Origin: Enteropsectra breve
Taxonomy: Eukaryota; Microsporidia
Direction: 5' to 3'
Assembly: GCA_024243835.1 (NCBI GenBank)
Contig: JALPMN010000623.1
Location: forward strand, 1-39,198
Length of the DNA: 39,198 nt
Shown here in pieces: positions 28,418 to 37,556 of this stretch; position 1 is the first letter of the stretch; each line of letters opens with the position of its first letter. The notes below the pieces were generated by a model that saw only the letters and a program-made list of their open reading frames with translations, had not been told where the DNA came from and made no database searches. The translations under genes were made by a program, and so were the position numbers.

Positions 28418-28732
28418 TTATGATGGCATATCGTTTTTAACAGTTTTGTGAGTTACTAAACATTCACTATTATCAGGACATTTTAGTATTATATTATGAA
28501 ACACAGCTAAATAGACCAAAAATATTTGACATACCAGCGGATTTTTGCTTAACGCATATTCAATTTTGTAAGAAAATCGGGAAGCGAAAATAAAATGCAT
28601 AGCACGGTATTTTAAAGCAATGATTTTTGCCTTAGCAATATCCTCCAAATAAGATTTTTCAACAGAAAAAACATTATTGTTTTCTCTACTAAATCCATTA
28701 AAATATTTTTCGTTTTGAGATCTATTTCTCAT
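28418..28732 (-). CDS. Possible small gene of unknown function
   Basis: A 104-codon frame starts at an ATG 11 bases from the start of the plus-strand gene and ends before an AATAAA-rich stretch. On the minus strand the CCC of the CCCATGGG palindrome (28741-28748) lies 13-15 bases upstream. The protein is mildly basic, with a hydrophobic stretch near residues 68-84. No family recognised. Two starts this close would be unusual, and chance is not excluded. Confidence 0.25.
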   Translation of the reverse strand: MRNRSQNEKYFNGFSRENNNVFSVEKSYLEDIAKAKIIALKYRAMHFIFASRFSYKIEYALSKNPLVCQIFLVYLAVFHNIILKCPDNSECLVTHKTVKNDMPS

Positions 28733-28740
28733 CGGTGAAA

Positions 28741-28743
28741 CCC
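28741..28743 (+). promoter_or_regulatory. CCC start-site motif in a CCCATGGG palindrome
   Basis: CCC abuts the ATG at 28744 and, with the following GGG, forms a palindrome readable on both strands. It fixes the start four residues inside the longest frame, whose first codon is GTG. Confidence 0.5.
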
Positions 28744-30936
28744 ATGGGCAGCATCTGTGATCTTAAAAACTGCTTACACAAAGATCAATACACGTATGAA
28801 AATATATATGAACTTTCGTTACTGCACAACTTGCATAGTATGGATCAGATATTGACATTCTATCTTGCTAACAGGGATACTGTCCTGCTGCTTGAAGATA
28901 AAACAACGAGCTCATTGCCAGAAGTATTTTGCTATTCGAATGAACTACTAGAAGCAATGGATAGTGAATTTTATTCTTTGGTCTTGCTAGATAGCTTCAT
29001 AACAAGAAATAATCTCGAACTAGCAACGTTTACTGATGTTAATAGCGTTCTTCAGGACTCGCAGTATCAAGATCCTACCCAGCAAATGAAAACTGCAGCA
29101 AAATGTTTAAGAGCATATATTGAAGCTAATGAAGAGAAATTTATCTTTAAATTAGTTCCGTCTGAAAAAGAGCTACGGTGTGTCGAAGATGGGTATTTGC
29201 CTCCAATGATGTATTTGCTCAAAGACGAGCTGAAACTGACGAAAAATACCTTCAAATACTTGATAACAAAGGAAATAGATGTGCCGTCACTGATGGCGAT
29301 GGAATTATCAGATGAAATGCACGAGCCTCTATACATTCGCCTACACTCAGACAAAAAATTTGCAAGTAAATGCAAAAATTACATCTCCGAACAGGAAGTA
29401 ATCAACACCACTGCATACATTATTTCTGTATTCTTAAATCTTGAGCTTTCTGGAAAAAACATTGATTACAATATTATAGACAGGATTTTCTGTTGCAAGC
29501 ATACCGAGGCATTGAATATTCCATTTAGCCATTTTAAGGATCTAATGGAGGTAACGAAACAAGAAATATATTTGTTATATCTACATTCAAAAAGAAATAT
29601 AGCGGGCGATCTGAAGGAGCTTGACATATTATTTTCTGATGAAAAAATACACAATGAAATAGTTAGCTCTTCTATGCAGGAAGGATGTTTTAATGATGAT
29701 TTTTCAGGTACTAACATAGAATCGCAACTTCCCTTAATGAGTCCAATTGTAAAAGAACCGAGTTTGTGCCTGTCTCCCTCGATAAATGCTCTTGTTCAGA
29801 TTCTGGATTTGGCCCTGGCACAAGGGCTGAACATACGCCCAGGCCCTGTGCTATTATCTCTTTTGCATTATTTAGATAAGAAAGAATATTTCGATAAAAT
29901 TTATGACAAATATGCAAAGGAAATAGTCCGAAATAGCATTTTAATACCATCGAAAATAGAGGCACATAAAAATATTGAAAGAGTGTTGGAGTATATTGAT
30001 AAAAATGATCATATATCTGAGCCACTAGGAGCAAGCCATAAATTATTCAAGAAAAATAAGTGTGTTGATGCCTGTAGTTTTGATACCATAGATGACGAGC
30101 TACTTCTTACGAGCCTCGATGATAAAGATAAAAATGCCCAAAAAGAAGACTATTCCGGCGTAAACAGTGAAAAAGAGTTAAGCGCCAATATAGCAGTCAC
30201 AGAACCGGAGGCTGCCTTGCCCCTGTTAAACTTTACAAGGCACACTTGGCTGGAAAGGGCCCAGAGAGTATTATTAATGAGACATTATATATTAAACTAC
30301 GATGCTAACCAACTCACAGAAAATTATTTAATTTCCTGTAGCCATGCTGAGGTTGATGCCTTTTTCAAAGCGAATTACAATAGCATAAGAGACAAATGCT
30401 CAAAACTTGCAACTATGGCTCGGCTTGGTATTGATATTACTACTGAAAGTGCCACCATCAAGGATGTGGCAGCAGCAATAGAAATGGTGGACGATGTTTA
30501 TCCATTTAGAGACGTCGTGTGCCAGGGCAAAGTCCACAAGAGATTTATTGCAAAACTCATTATAAATCTAACACCACAAAAGGTTGATGCGCTCAATCAC
30601 AAAGTTCTTACAGAGGAGCTATCGCCGAGCTTTATTTTACAGTATCTTGCATATATTTGCAAAGAGTATGAATTTTCTCATATATTCCGTATTTTAGAGC
30701 ATGTTCTTGAAAATTACAACTTGAACATAGCCCTTGCAGTACAGAAATACATAATGGAACTCGCACAGGATCCCTTTTTTATTGAAGAATACTTTAATTT
30801 AGTAGAAGGGCTTTATAAAAAATTGCTGAAATTCAGAGACCTAAAGATCATTGAAAACAACGAAAAGATCCTTGAGCTCATTGTTGAGTGTGGAAAGGAT
30901 TTGGACAAAAATATATTTATTGGAAATTTAAAATAG
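28744..30936 (+). CDS. Large helical protein of unknown function
   Basis: From the CCC-flanked ATG the protein has 730 residues; the frame opens three codons earlier at GTG, which is not a likely eukaryotic start. It is mostly helical, with leucine- and isoleucine-rich amphipathic stretches at about 1-330, 345-430 and 500-730. An acidic, low-complexity linker lies around 440-490 (DDELLLTSLDDKDKN). There is no transmembrane segment or catalytic motif. Its size and helical content suit a scaffold subunit of a large complex. I do not recognise the family. Confidence 0.75.
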   Translation: MGSICDLKNCLHKDQYTYENIYELSLLHNLHSMDQILTFYLANRDTVLLLEDKTTSSLPEVFCYSNELLEAMDSEFYSLVLLDSFITRNNLELATFTDVNSVLQDSQYQDPTQQMKTAAKCLRAYIEANEEKFIFKLVPSEKELRCVEDGYLPPMMYLLKDELKLTKNTFKYLITKEIDVPSLMAMELSDEMHEPLYIRLHSDKKFASKCKNYISEQEVINTTAYIISVFLNLELSGKNIDYNIIDRIFCCKHTEALNIPFSHFKDLMEVTKQEIYLLYLHSKRNIAGDLKELDILFSDEKIHNEIVSSSMQEGCFNDDFSGTNIESQLPLMSPIVKEPSLCLSPSINALVQILDLALAQGLNIRPGPVLLSLLHYLDKKEYFDKIYDKYAKEIVRNSILIPSKIEAHKNIERVLEYIDKNDHISEPLGASHKLFKKNKCVDACSFDTIDDELLLTSLDDKDKNAQKEDYSGVNSEKELSANIAVTEPEAALPLLNFTRHTWLERAQRVLLMRHYILNYDANQLTENYLISCSHAEVDAFFKANYNSIRDKCSKLATMARLGIDITTESATIKDVAAAIEMVDDVYPFRDVVCQGKVHKRFIAKLIINLTPQKVDALNHKVLTEELSPSFILQYLAYICKEYEFSHIFRILEHVLENYNLNIALAVQKYIMELAQDPFFIEEYFNLVEGLYKKLLKFRDLKIIENNEKILELIVECGKDLDKNIFIGNLK

Positions 30937-31861
30937 AATACTGTTGTGACCAAATAAGCATTCCTAGTGAACAATCAGATGCTAAAATCTTTCCGATAAA
31001 CAGTTCATACACCAATATTTTGGGTAATTATGCACTCAATAAAAATTACACTTTCATAAGTATTTTAAATTATGTATTTGCTATTGCTCCTATTTTCTTG
31101 CAAAGGGCATAAATATAAACTTCTTGTCAAACTAAAGAACTCTGGCATGTCTTAGAATATTATGGGAGATGGATTTATACCGCGACTAAAATTAAAATAT
31201 TTAATTTAAATTTGCCTTAGGAGTTGAATATGTTTGGCAGAAACTCTTCTTGTTTTTGTTTAAAAATGCAAGCTTAGGTAGATTAAAAAGAATAAATAAC
31301 ATTAAACAAGCCATTATTTCAAATGAACTTTACAAATGCTAATATTCGAGGAAGTATTAATAAACTTCCACTATAACCGATGAATATGCAATAAATCAAA
31401 GTATAGGGACGATACTCCTTGCATAACCAAGATAACCCAACCATCAACAGATTATTGCTGAGCTAAAGTATTGGCCAATGAAGGAAAAAGGCATGCCTTT
31501 CTTGGCTATTTAATTATTTTTAGCCAGTGGCGCCTGCTAGTCGATGAATGCATTCAATGCTAGCAATAACTGGAAAAATAACTGGAAAGCTAGTGAATAT
31601 TCGCAAGTGATGCTACAAGGAAATGTCTTAGCGATCAGCTATTTAAACTAACCACTTTTTGAATGTAGACTAGTAAATCTCGTGCCAAATTTTTTTAAAA
31701 GCAGCAAAAAATGAACAGAGATATACAATTTTACTATTAGTACATAGTCCTGGGGAATTACTGTGTGTTTTGCTTCTTATTTTAACTCTATCTATTTTAT
31801 ATTAAGGCCATTACTATACATCTGTCCAGAGGATGTTCATTTTTCTTGATTACCACTTTTT
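30937..31861. other. Long gene-free stretch with small repeats
   Basis: No gene is supported over about 925 bp. It has a perfect 12-bp tandem duplication (31565-31588), a palindrome GAATGCATTC (31546-31555), and an inverted pair TTGGCTA/TAGCCA around 31503-31526. The plus frame at 30888-31112 overlaps the upstream gene and is rejected. Confidence 0.45.
31565..31588. repeat. 12-bp perfect tandem duplication
   Basis: AATAACTGGAAA occurs twice in direct succession, flanked by GCTAG on both sides (31559-31563 and 31589-31593). It looks like local slippage or a paired binding site. Confidence 0.6.
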
Positions 31862-32215
31862 TCACTGTGTCAAAGATATTTTAGAAATTATCAAAAGTAA
31901 AACATGTTCATCATTTATCTGCACGTTCTCCACAACAACAGTTTCACGCACCTTCTCCCTCACACAGTACACAAAATAATCCAGTTCTTCTGCAGAAGGT
32001 GCATGCTTGAGAGTTGCAAGGACCTTTATTTGTCCGTATCTTTGCATGTTTGCGACTTTTGCGATCAATCCCACAAACTTATTTATTGTGTCATTCAAAA
32101 CAATGGATATTCTGTTTTTTGCACATCCCGGTGAATAGCACAGACGATAGTTTTTACCTTCTAATTGAAAATAGTATGTTGTTTTTTTGTCTTCTCGGAT
32201 GTTCTCGCTTAGCAT
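31862..32215 (-). CDS. Small protein of unknown function
   Basis: This 117-residue protein starts at an ATG with CCCC about 10 bases upstream on the minus strand (ACCCCTTTAAATAAATG). It shows a beta-rich opening (YYFQLEGKNYRLCYSPG), a helical middle and a beta-like end (VVVENVQINDEHVLLLIISKI). This arrangement suits a small alpha/beta subunit of a larger complex. No family recognised. The C-run and balanced composition favour a real gene. Confidence 0.65.
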   Translation of the reverse strand: MLSENIREDKKTTYYFQLEGKNYRLCYSPGCAKNRISIVLNDTINKFVGLIAKVANMQRYGQIKVLATLKHAPSAEELDYFVYCVREKVRETVVVENVQINDEHVLLLIISKISLTQ

Positions 32216-32700
32216 TTATTTAAAGGGGTATCTCGTTCTCGAAAAGTAAGAATATCACCATTTTTTTAAAATATGCAAATGAAAAATTAACAAAAGCACG
32301 AAGATCATGAAGTGCAAAGACCCTTTTTCTTCATATAAAGGACCCTTTAGACAAGTATTTTCTATTTTAAAAATTCTTTTTACTAGTTATTTGCCTGCAC
32401 TCACAAAAGTATGACACTATGCAACGAGTAAATATTTGCATGTACACGTAATGGATGTTTCTCCTCGGATACTAAGCCGGTTAAAAATGAGGTTAAAAAT
32501 AAAGTTAGATATTCGTTGATTATTAATAAGAATAAAGAAAATAAATTAGATATATGCACCTGGTGACAAACGCAATATGATTTAGCATAAGTCTATTATA
32601 AATACACAAGAACCATAAAAACTCGAATATATTTACTTTGATTAAACACAAAAGACACTTTAAAATGTAAAATATTCAAAAGAAATTACCTTACATTCAT
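32216..32700. other. Intergenic region, nothing specific
   Basis: AT-rich gap between two minus-strand genes. It holds the CCCC of the small upstream gene; nothing else was found. Confidence 0.4.
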
Positions 32701-33618
32701 TTAAATAGCCATTTGCATCTTTATTGTTCCTTGTGGCGCATAGTCTTCCAGAATAAAGTCGTCAGACTCAAAGTCTTCGAGGCACGTGTACTCCTTTTCT
32801 CTTAGCTTTAGTGTTGGAAACTTTGTAGGTGCTCTTTTAGCTTGTACGGTAAGTTGCTCAATGTGGTTTGAATAAACGTGTGTATCACCAATAGTGTGGA
32901 TAAACTCGTTAGGAATCAGTCCTGTTAGCCTTGCAACGATTATCAGGAGAAGTGAATAGCTCGCAATGTTGAAGGGAATTCCCAGTCCGACATCACCCGA
33001 TCTTTGATAAAGAAGACAGTCGAGTTTATTTCCCGATACTCTGAAATGAAACAAGGTGTGGCACGGTGGCAGAACCATCTCCTTGAGCTGAGCAGGATTC
33101 CATGCAGTAACAATAAGCCTGCGGCTTGTGGGATTTTTTTTGATTTCCTCAATGACATTTGCTAGTTGATCAATGCCAAGGCCTTCATAGCTGTCTTTGC
33201 ATGTCTTATATTCGGCGCCATAGTGTCTCCACTGAAAGCCATAGACCGGCCCCAGATCATCCTCTTCTCTTTGTATGCCGTATTTTTCCATGTATTCTTT
33301 TGTGCTATTGCCATTCCATATATTTACATTTTTGGCTTTTAGGAGCTTGTTGTCTGTTTTTCCTTTAATGAAGAATAGAAGCTCCTCCAAAACTACTCTA
33401 AAAGCGACTCTTTTAGTAGTTAGAAGGGGGAATGAATTGTCTTTCAGACTAAAACGCATCTGACGTCCGAAAAGCGACTTTGTGCCAGTACCGGTTCGGT
33501 CATCTTGAAATACCCCGTCCTTAATGCATTCTTTAATGAGATTTAAATACTGCATCTCTTCCTGATTTACATTTTTACTTTTTTCATCATTCAGTAGTTC
33601 CGGTTCATCACAATACAT
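32701..33618 (-). CDS. CDC21: Thymidylate synthase
   Basis: The enzyme methylates dUMP to dTMP with methylene-tetrahydrofolate. From the ATG at 33618 it has 305 residues; the frame extends six codons further but starts with GTG. It has the DRTGTGT loop (40-46) with the phosphate-binding arginine, the catalytic cysteine in LPPCHTLF (Cys186), YQRSGDVGLGIPFNIASY (204-221) and the family's C-terminus KMQMAI. No dihydrofolate reductase domain is fused to it. Its product is the substrate of the thymidylate kinase at 23507-24070, so two consecutive steps of dTTP synthesis lie within 10 kb of each other but are separately transcribed. Confidence 0.97.
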   Translation of the reverse strand: MYCDEPELLNDEKSKNVNQEEMQYLNLIKECIKDGVFQDDRTGTGTKSLFGRQMRFSLKDNSFPLLTTKRVAFRVVLEELLFFIKGKTDNKLLKAKNVNIWNGNSTKEYMEKYGIQREEDDLGPVYGFQWRHYGAEYKTCKDSYEGLGIDQLANVIEEIKKNPTSRRLIVTAWNPAQLKEMVLPPCHTLFHFRVSGNKLDCLLYQRSGDVGLGIPFNIASYSLLLIIVARLTGLIPNEFIHTIGDTHVYSNHIEQLTVQAKRAPTKFPTLKLREKEYTCLEDFESDDFILEDYAPQGTIKMQMAI

Positions 33619-34277
33619 GGCCTTTTTAAAACTCACGAAAAAGTTTTATGATTTTGGGATTTTGAAGCAGCAACTAAAAAACTAATTTAAAGCGCCCCTC
33701 TCAAGCCTATACTACTGCATGCCAATATTTTGTATATTTGTTTTATATTTATATAAATATGAGTATTTTAGTCTGTAGGAGCATTGCGTGCTACAAACCT
33801 TTGAAAGTTGTTACTTGGAATTGTTTTAAATTTTATAGAAACTAATAAAACTGGCTTTTGATGCTACTTTGGATATCATTGATGTCCTTAGCAATGATTT
33901 TATTATGTTTTTTTAAAGAATAGTCGATAACAACTGCTGGATATAAGAACACGATACTCACCATTCTATTAGAATAAGCCTATTTTGTGGCTCTATTGTT
34001 TTTAAATTTGCCGCTAAATGTATTCATTCCAAAAGAAGCAAAACAATCTTGTAAAAAAGCACTAAAACTTTACTTTGCTGAGCTATACGCATAGATGCAC
34101 AAGACGATGCAATTTATCTTGTTTATTTTCATGCGGCTTTTGTTCACATAAACCGCCATATTGTCAAAGGCTAATAGGTATGCGAAACCTAAGCATATTA
34201 AGCATTTATGGAACTTAAATTGGGAAGTTACTCTTGCGAATCCATTATTTTATTTTAAAATACTTTTCAAAGCGCCC
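33619..34277. other. Divergent region upstream of YIF1
   Basis: The gap lies between thymidylate synthase (minus) and YIF1 (plus). The YIF1 frame is open back to 34152 without an ATG. GTAAAA at 34051 and CTAATAG at 34171 or AAAG at 34166-34169 are possible splice signals, but none is convincing. Confidence 0.4.
34275..34277 (+). promoter_or_regulatory. CCC start-site motif
   Basis: CCC abuts the first in-frame ATG of the YIF1 gene (GCGCCCATGG). It favours this start over an upstream non-ATG or spliced start. Confidence 0.45.
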
Positions 34278-34886
34278 ATGGAAGCTCTTCTTTCGCATGA
34301 GCTCAAGCTGTTTGAAGAAAAGTTGAAGGGGCATCACACGAAGAAATTCACTTATAGCTTAAGGGAGTATTTTGCAATTAACGATCATTTAATATTACAA
34401 AAGATGAAGAAAATGCTTTTTCCGTTCTTGAAATCAGATAACGCTGCTTGTGATCCCTACTCCACAGAATTATTTATTCCATGCATGGCGCTCATTACAC
34501 TTGTGGTTTTCAACACTTTCTTGGCAGGAATCCATGGAACCTTCACACCCGCCTCTTTTTATTCATTCTTCTTTAGGTATTCCACTTCCCATTTTCTTCT
34601 TGCGGCTAGCATCAAGCTTATCGCCTGGATGCTTGGCCACTCACTAGCATTTTTGGATATTCTGTCAGTTGTATGCCATAAATTCATTCTGATAATTATT
34701 TACAGAATAATGGGTCTGCTTCCGGGAGGGAACATGCTTTCCTACTACCTCATCATCGTGTATATGGTTTTTGAAGCGAGGACGCTTAAATATGCTCTAT
34801 GCAGACATGGCTATCAGCGAAACAAAAACAAATTTATCTTTGGAGTCGTACTAATAGATACCATTTTGGCCTTTTGGATTGTTTAA
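34278..34886 (+). CDS. YIF1: Yif1-like ER-to-Golgi membrane protein
   Basis: Yif1 works with Yip1 and Rab GTPases in vesicle traffic between ER and Golgi. From this ATG the protein has 202 residues. The cytosolic part has LREYFAIND followed by MLFPF, which matches the family's LKYYFxVDxxYV...LxxLxFPY pattern. ELFIPCMALITLVVF (64-78) matches its DLYIPxMAFITY segment. About five hydrophobic segments follow (66-88, 104-122, 126-146, 151-168 and 185-202). The frame continues 39 codons upstream from a TTG, and that part has NPLFYF and APM where Yif1/Yip1 proteins have a DP...M sequence. The true N-terminus may therefore be longer, through non-ATG initiation or an unseen 5' exon. Identity is well supported; the start is not. 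Confidence 0.8.
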   Translation: MEALLSHELKLFEEKLKGHHTKKFTYSLREYFAINDHLILQKMKKMLFPFLKSDNAACDPYSTELFIPCMALITLVVFNTFLAGIHGTFTPASFYSFFFRYSTSHFLLAASIKLIAWMLGHSLAFLDILSVVCHKFILIIIYRIMGLLPGGNMLSYYLIIVYMVFEARTLKYALCRHGYQRNKNKFIFGVVLIDTILAFWIV

Positions 34887-35250
34887 ATGATACTTCGACA
34901 GGCACCTGGCTGCCCATTCTTAATCATTTGCAAAATAATGAACGTATAGGGCAATGCATATATTTGCCTGAAGCTCAATAAAATAATATTTGTTTGATCT
35001 TTATGCTTAATGTTATTTGTTCAAGCTTTAATTTAAAGTGGCATGTTTATCACTTAGTCAGACTGTGCATCAGTTCTCCGAAGATTACTGTGCTGGTCGA
35101 ATAATATTAATTTAGTTTCTTTCTTTTATATTTTGGAACCACTTTTCATAGATGAACATACCAGCTATCAATAAGGATTCTAAATTGAAAGCTCTTTGAG
35201 CATATCATTTTGCCATAGATGATTATTTTAATCTTCTTTTTTTCCAGCCC
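34887..35250. other. Intergenic region upstream of VID27
   Basis: AT-rich, with no gene. It ends in a pyrimidine run and AGCCC against the VID27 start. Confidence 0.4.
35248..35250 (+). promoter_or_regulatory. CCC start-site motif
   Basis: CCC abuts the VID27 ATG at 35251 after TTTTTTTCCAG, which supports that start. Confidence 0.5.
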
Positions 35251-36984
35251 ATGCTGGAACTCCTCAAAAATATCTTTAAGAAGAAAATTGAGGCCATAGG
35301 GACTCTGGTGGTTGAAGGAAAGGAAAGTAAAAATATCAGGATATACTATGAGAACGAAAAGCTCAAGATACATGTTAATAAGGACAACACGTTCGAAGCA
35401 GAGCTTTCTCACGTAAAAGATTTTGAACTGAGCGGGAATACACTATCGTTTGTGATTGAAGGCATACGCTATAAACTGGAAAGCAAAGATTCTAAATTCC
35501 TTTATGAAAACGTGCACTCGATGATCGAAAATAGCTATCTTTTTGATGCTGATGGTGCCGTGTACAGTGTGTTTGATGATTCAACGAAGTTTTTTGTAGA
35601 AAAAGATAAAAATGCAAAAGTCAGAATATTGCTTGACGACAAATACTATCTGAAGATAGACCTTGACATAAAGGACATGCATGATGCTATCCATTTTGAG
35701 GAAATAAAGCCATCAACACCGTATTACACAGATTCAAGTACCAATAGCTTTGTGTGGTCAGTATACACGCAGTCTAAGTTCTACACGTTCGCCATTAAGT
35801 TTAAAAACGACAAGGACTTCAGTGAATTTTCCAACAGATATCTCGAGGCATGCTATAAATCCAACAATAAAGATCTTGAGCATTATAAAGAATTCACCAA
35901 TATGGCTGAATACGCATCGGAGAAATATTCCATAACGTCAAATCCTCACGAAGAAAAAGAGGAAAGAACGGAGTCCAGCAATGACTCGCTTGATGATTGG
36001 AATGAGTATGATGAATACTCCGAAGAGAAAAACGAATTCAATGCTGATGATCTTTCCAACAGAAATTTAGTGCTGGGGAAAAACAGGCTTTTTCTTACGC
36101 GAGGCGCGTCATTAGGTATTTTTGATTTAGATCCCACGAATATAAACTTCAATTCACGTGTCAAGAATGCAGTTAAAGATCCGCAGAAGATTATATCACG
36201 GGATACAGACAACGGGCTGCTGATTTTAGAAAAAGATGAAAGAAGTAAGCTGGGCTTTATGGATTTGGAGAAGGGTCAAGTAATTGAAAAATGGGATGTC
36301 AAAACGGATATGAACGACTACTTCAACAGTGTGAGTGGAGAAACAGGAGGCACACTCATTGGCCTTGGTGATAAAAGCCTATTCAGAATTGATCCTCGGG
36401 CAAAAGAAAAAGTAGTCGAAGAGAAAACGTACAAAACAAACAATGGGTTTATTTCAGGAAATGCAACATCAAAAGGCCATATTGCGGCGGCATCTAAGAA
36501 AGGAGATATTCGGCTCTATGATAAGATCAACATAAGGGCAAAGACGCTGTTGAACGGGTTCGGGGATGAAATATTTTCTACGGACCTGAGTGAAGACGGA
36601 AGCCTGATTCTAGGTACCTGCAAGGACTACATACTACTGTTTCAAGCACATGCAGATTACAGCAAAACTGTGAAAGATAGGAAAACACCAATTCGTCTGC
36701 AGTTAAAGCCGCAGCACCTGACACTGTCGACCAAAGAAATAAGTTTCACGCCCGCTAAGTTTGATGGCCGTGATGAGTATATTATCTCTGGAACAGGGCC
36801 ATACATACTGAAATGGAGGGTCAGAGATGTCCTGAATGGAGACATTTACAGCTACACAATAAAAACCATGCCCACGAGTGTGGTAGACGAAAACTTTATT
36901 TCCGATGGAGATGGGATCGTCGTGGCACTTAAAAATGATGTGCGTAGGGTAGAAACACGTGAGTTAAAGAAACCCAGATATTAG
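35251..36984 (+). CDS. VID27: Vid27 family protein (WD-like C-terminal domain)
   Basis: The protein has 577 residues. The N-terminal part (about 1-220) is beta-rich and PH-like, as in Vid27. An acidic linker (about 233-263, with DDWNEYDEYSEEKNEF) precedes a WD40-like propeller (about 265-577). Diagnostic stretches are GDKSLFRIDPRAKEKVV (near 373), AAASKKGDIRLYDK (411-425) followed by the NIRAKT segment, and LGTCKDYILLF. These match the conserved GDNALFRIDPR and SxKGDIRLFD blocks of fungal and plant Vid27. In yeast it is named for vacuolar import and degradation, but the mechanism is unclear. The protein is shorter than yeast Vid27. CCCATG start; AATAAA follows the stop. Confidence 0.92.
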   Translation: MLELLKNIFKKKIEAIGTLVVEGKESKNIRIYYENEKLKIHVNKDNTFEAELSHVKDFELSGNTLSFVIEGIRYKLESKDSKFLYENVHSMIENSYLFDADGAVYSVFDDSTKFFVEKDKNAKVRILLDDKYYLKIDLDIKDMHDAIHFEEIKPSTPYYTDSSTNSFVWSVYTQSKFYTFAIKFKNDKDFSEFSNRYLEACYKSNNKDLEHYKEFTNMAEYASEKYSITSNPHEEKEERTESSNDSLDDWNEYDEYSEEKNEFNADDLSNRNLVLGKNRLFLTRGASLGIFDLDPTNINFNSRVKNAVKDPQKIISRDTDNGLLILEKDERSKLGFMDLEKGQVIEKWDVKTDMNDYFNSVSGETGGTLIGLGDKSLFRIDPRAKEKVVEEKTYKTNNGFISGNATSKGHIAAASKKGDIRLYDKINIRAKTLLNGFGDEIFSTDLSEDGSLILGTCKDYILLFQAHADYSKTVKDRKTPIRLQLKPQHLTLSTKEISFTPAKFDGRDEYIISGTGPYILKWRVRDVLNGDIYSYTIKTMPTSVVDENFISDGDGIVVALKNDVRRVETRELKKPRY

Positions 36985-37556
36985 TGTGCCATGTTGTAGA
37001 AGCTTAAATAAAGGTATATTTTCAAGTTTTAGAAGAATTTATTTAGAATAATTGTTGTTTCTAATGCAGCTCGGAGAATCTTCTGCTAGAACGAAATAAG
37101 ACGCATCGATTTAATGAACACTTTTTATACAATATTTTTGGGTTTTATCTCTGCCCTGTGCTTTGTTGCTCTGTATTTGGATACTCATTTCTTTCAGCAT
37201 AAAGAATGATTTTCATATTTTTCATTTATAGTATGTCTGATAAAAACTCAAAGTGTAATGATACAAAAGAAGAATACATAAGAATTTTGTTGGCTGCATG
37301 TTTGTTTAAAAGCATTTGTTGTATTGAATGCTATCATTTCGACAAACTTAAATAATGAATACAGCATTACTTATGAATTTATATAGATTACTAAAGATGT
37401 AAAAATGCTTTTGTCAATACTATAAATAAATACATGAAATAATAAGAGCGACTGCCTTTAAAATTATTTCTGGAAAAAATTTTAAATTAAATTGCTAAAT
37501 ATAGTATTTAACAATTTTTAAAGTATAAATCAAAAAAATTATACTTTACCCCAAGT
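36985..37556. other. Intergenic region with two tiny candidate frames
   Basis: An ATG at 37114 opens a 31-codon hydrophobic frame (to TGA 37207) and an ATG at 37233 opens a 40-codon cysteine-bearing frame (to TAA 37353). Neither has a C-run, and frames of this size occur by chance, so they are noted here but not called. The far end carries the CCCC of the next gene (near 37549). Confidence 0.35.

Larger units (their letters stand above)
27861..28743. other. Divergent intergenic region with doubtful frames
   Basis: The gap lies between the arrestin-like gene (minus) and the next plus-strand gene. Three overlapping minus-strand frames of 73 to 104 codons occur; only the one at 28418-28732 is listed as a possible gene. 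The remainder, 27861-28417, is AT-rich with nothing specific. Confidence 0.4.

Noticed and set aside
28744..28764. MGSIC start as an N-myristoylation site
   Set aside because: The residue at the position that should be small (S, T, A, G, C or N) is aspartate.
31713..31720. ACAGAGAT, resembling the U6 snRNA ACAGAGA box
   Set aside because: No further U6 sequence or fold surrounds it.
37114..37355. Two tiny frames of 31 and 40 codons, one hydrophobic and one with cysteines
   Set aside because: No C-run precedes them and similar frames appear by chance in other gaps; mentioned only in the intergenic entry.
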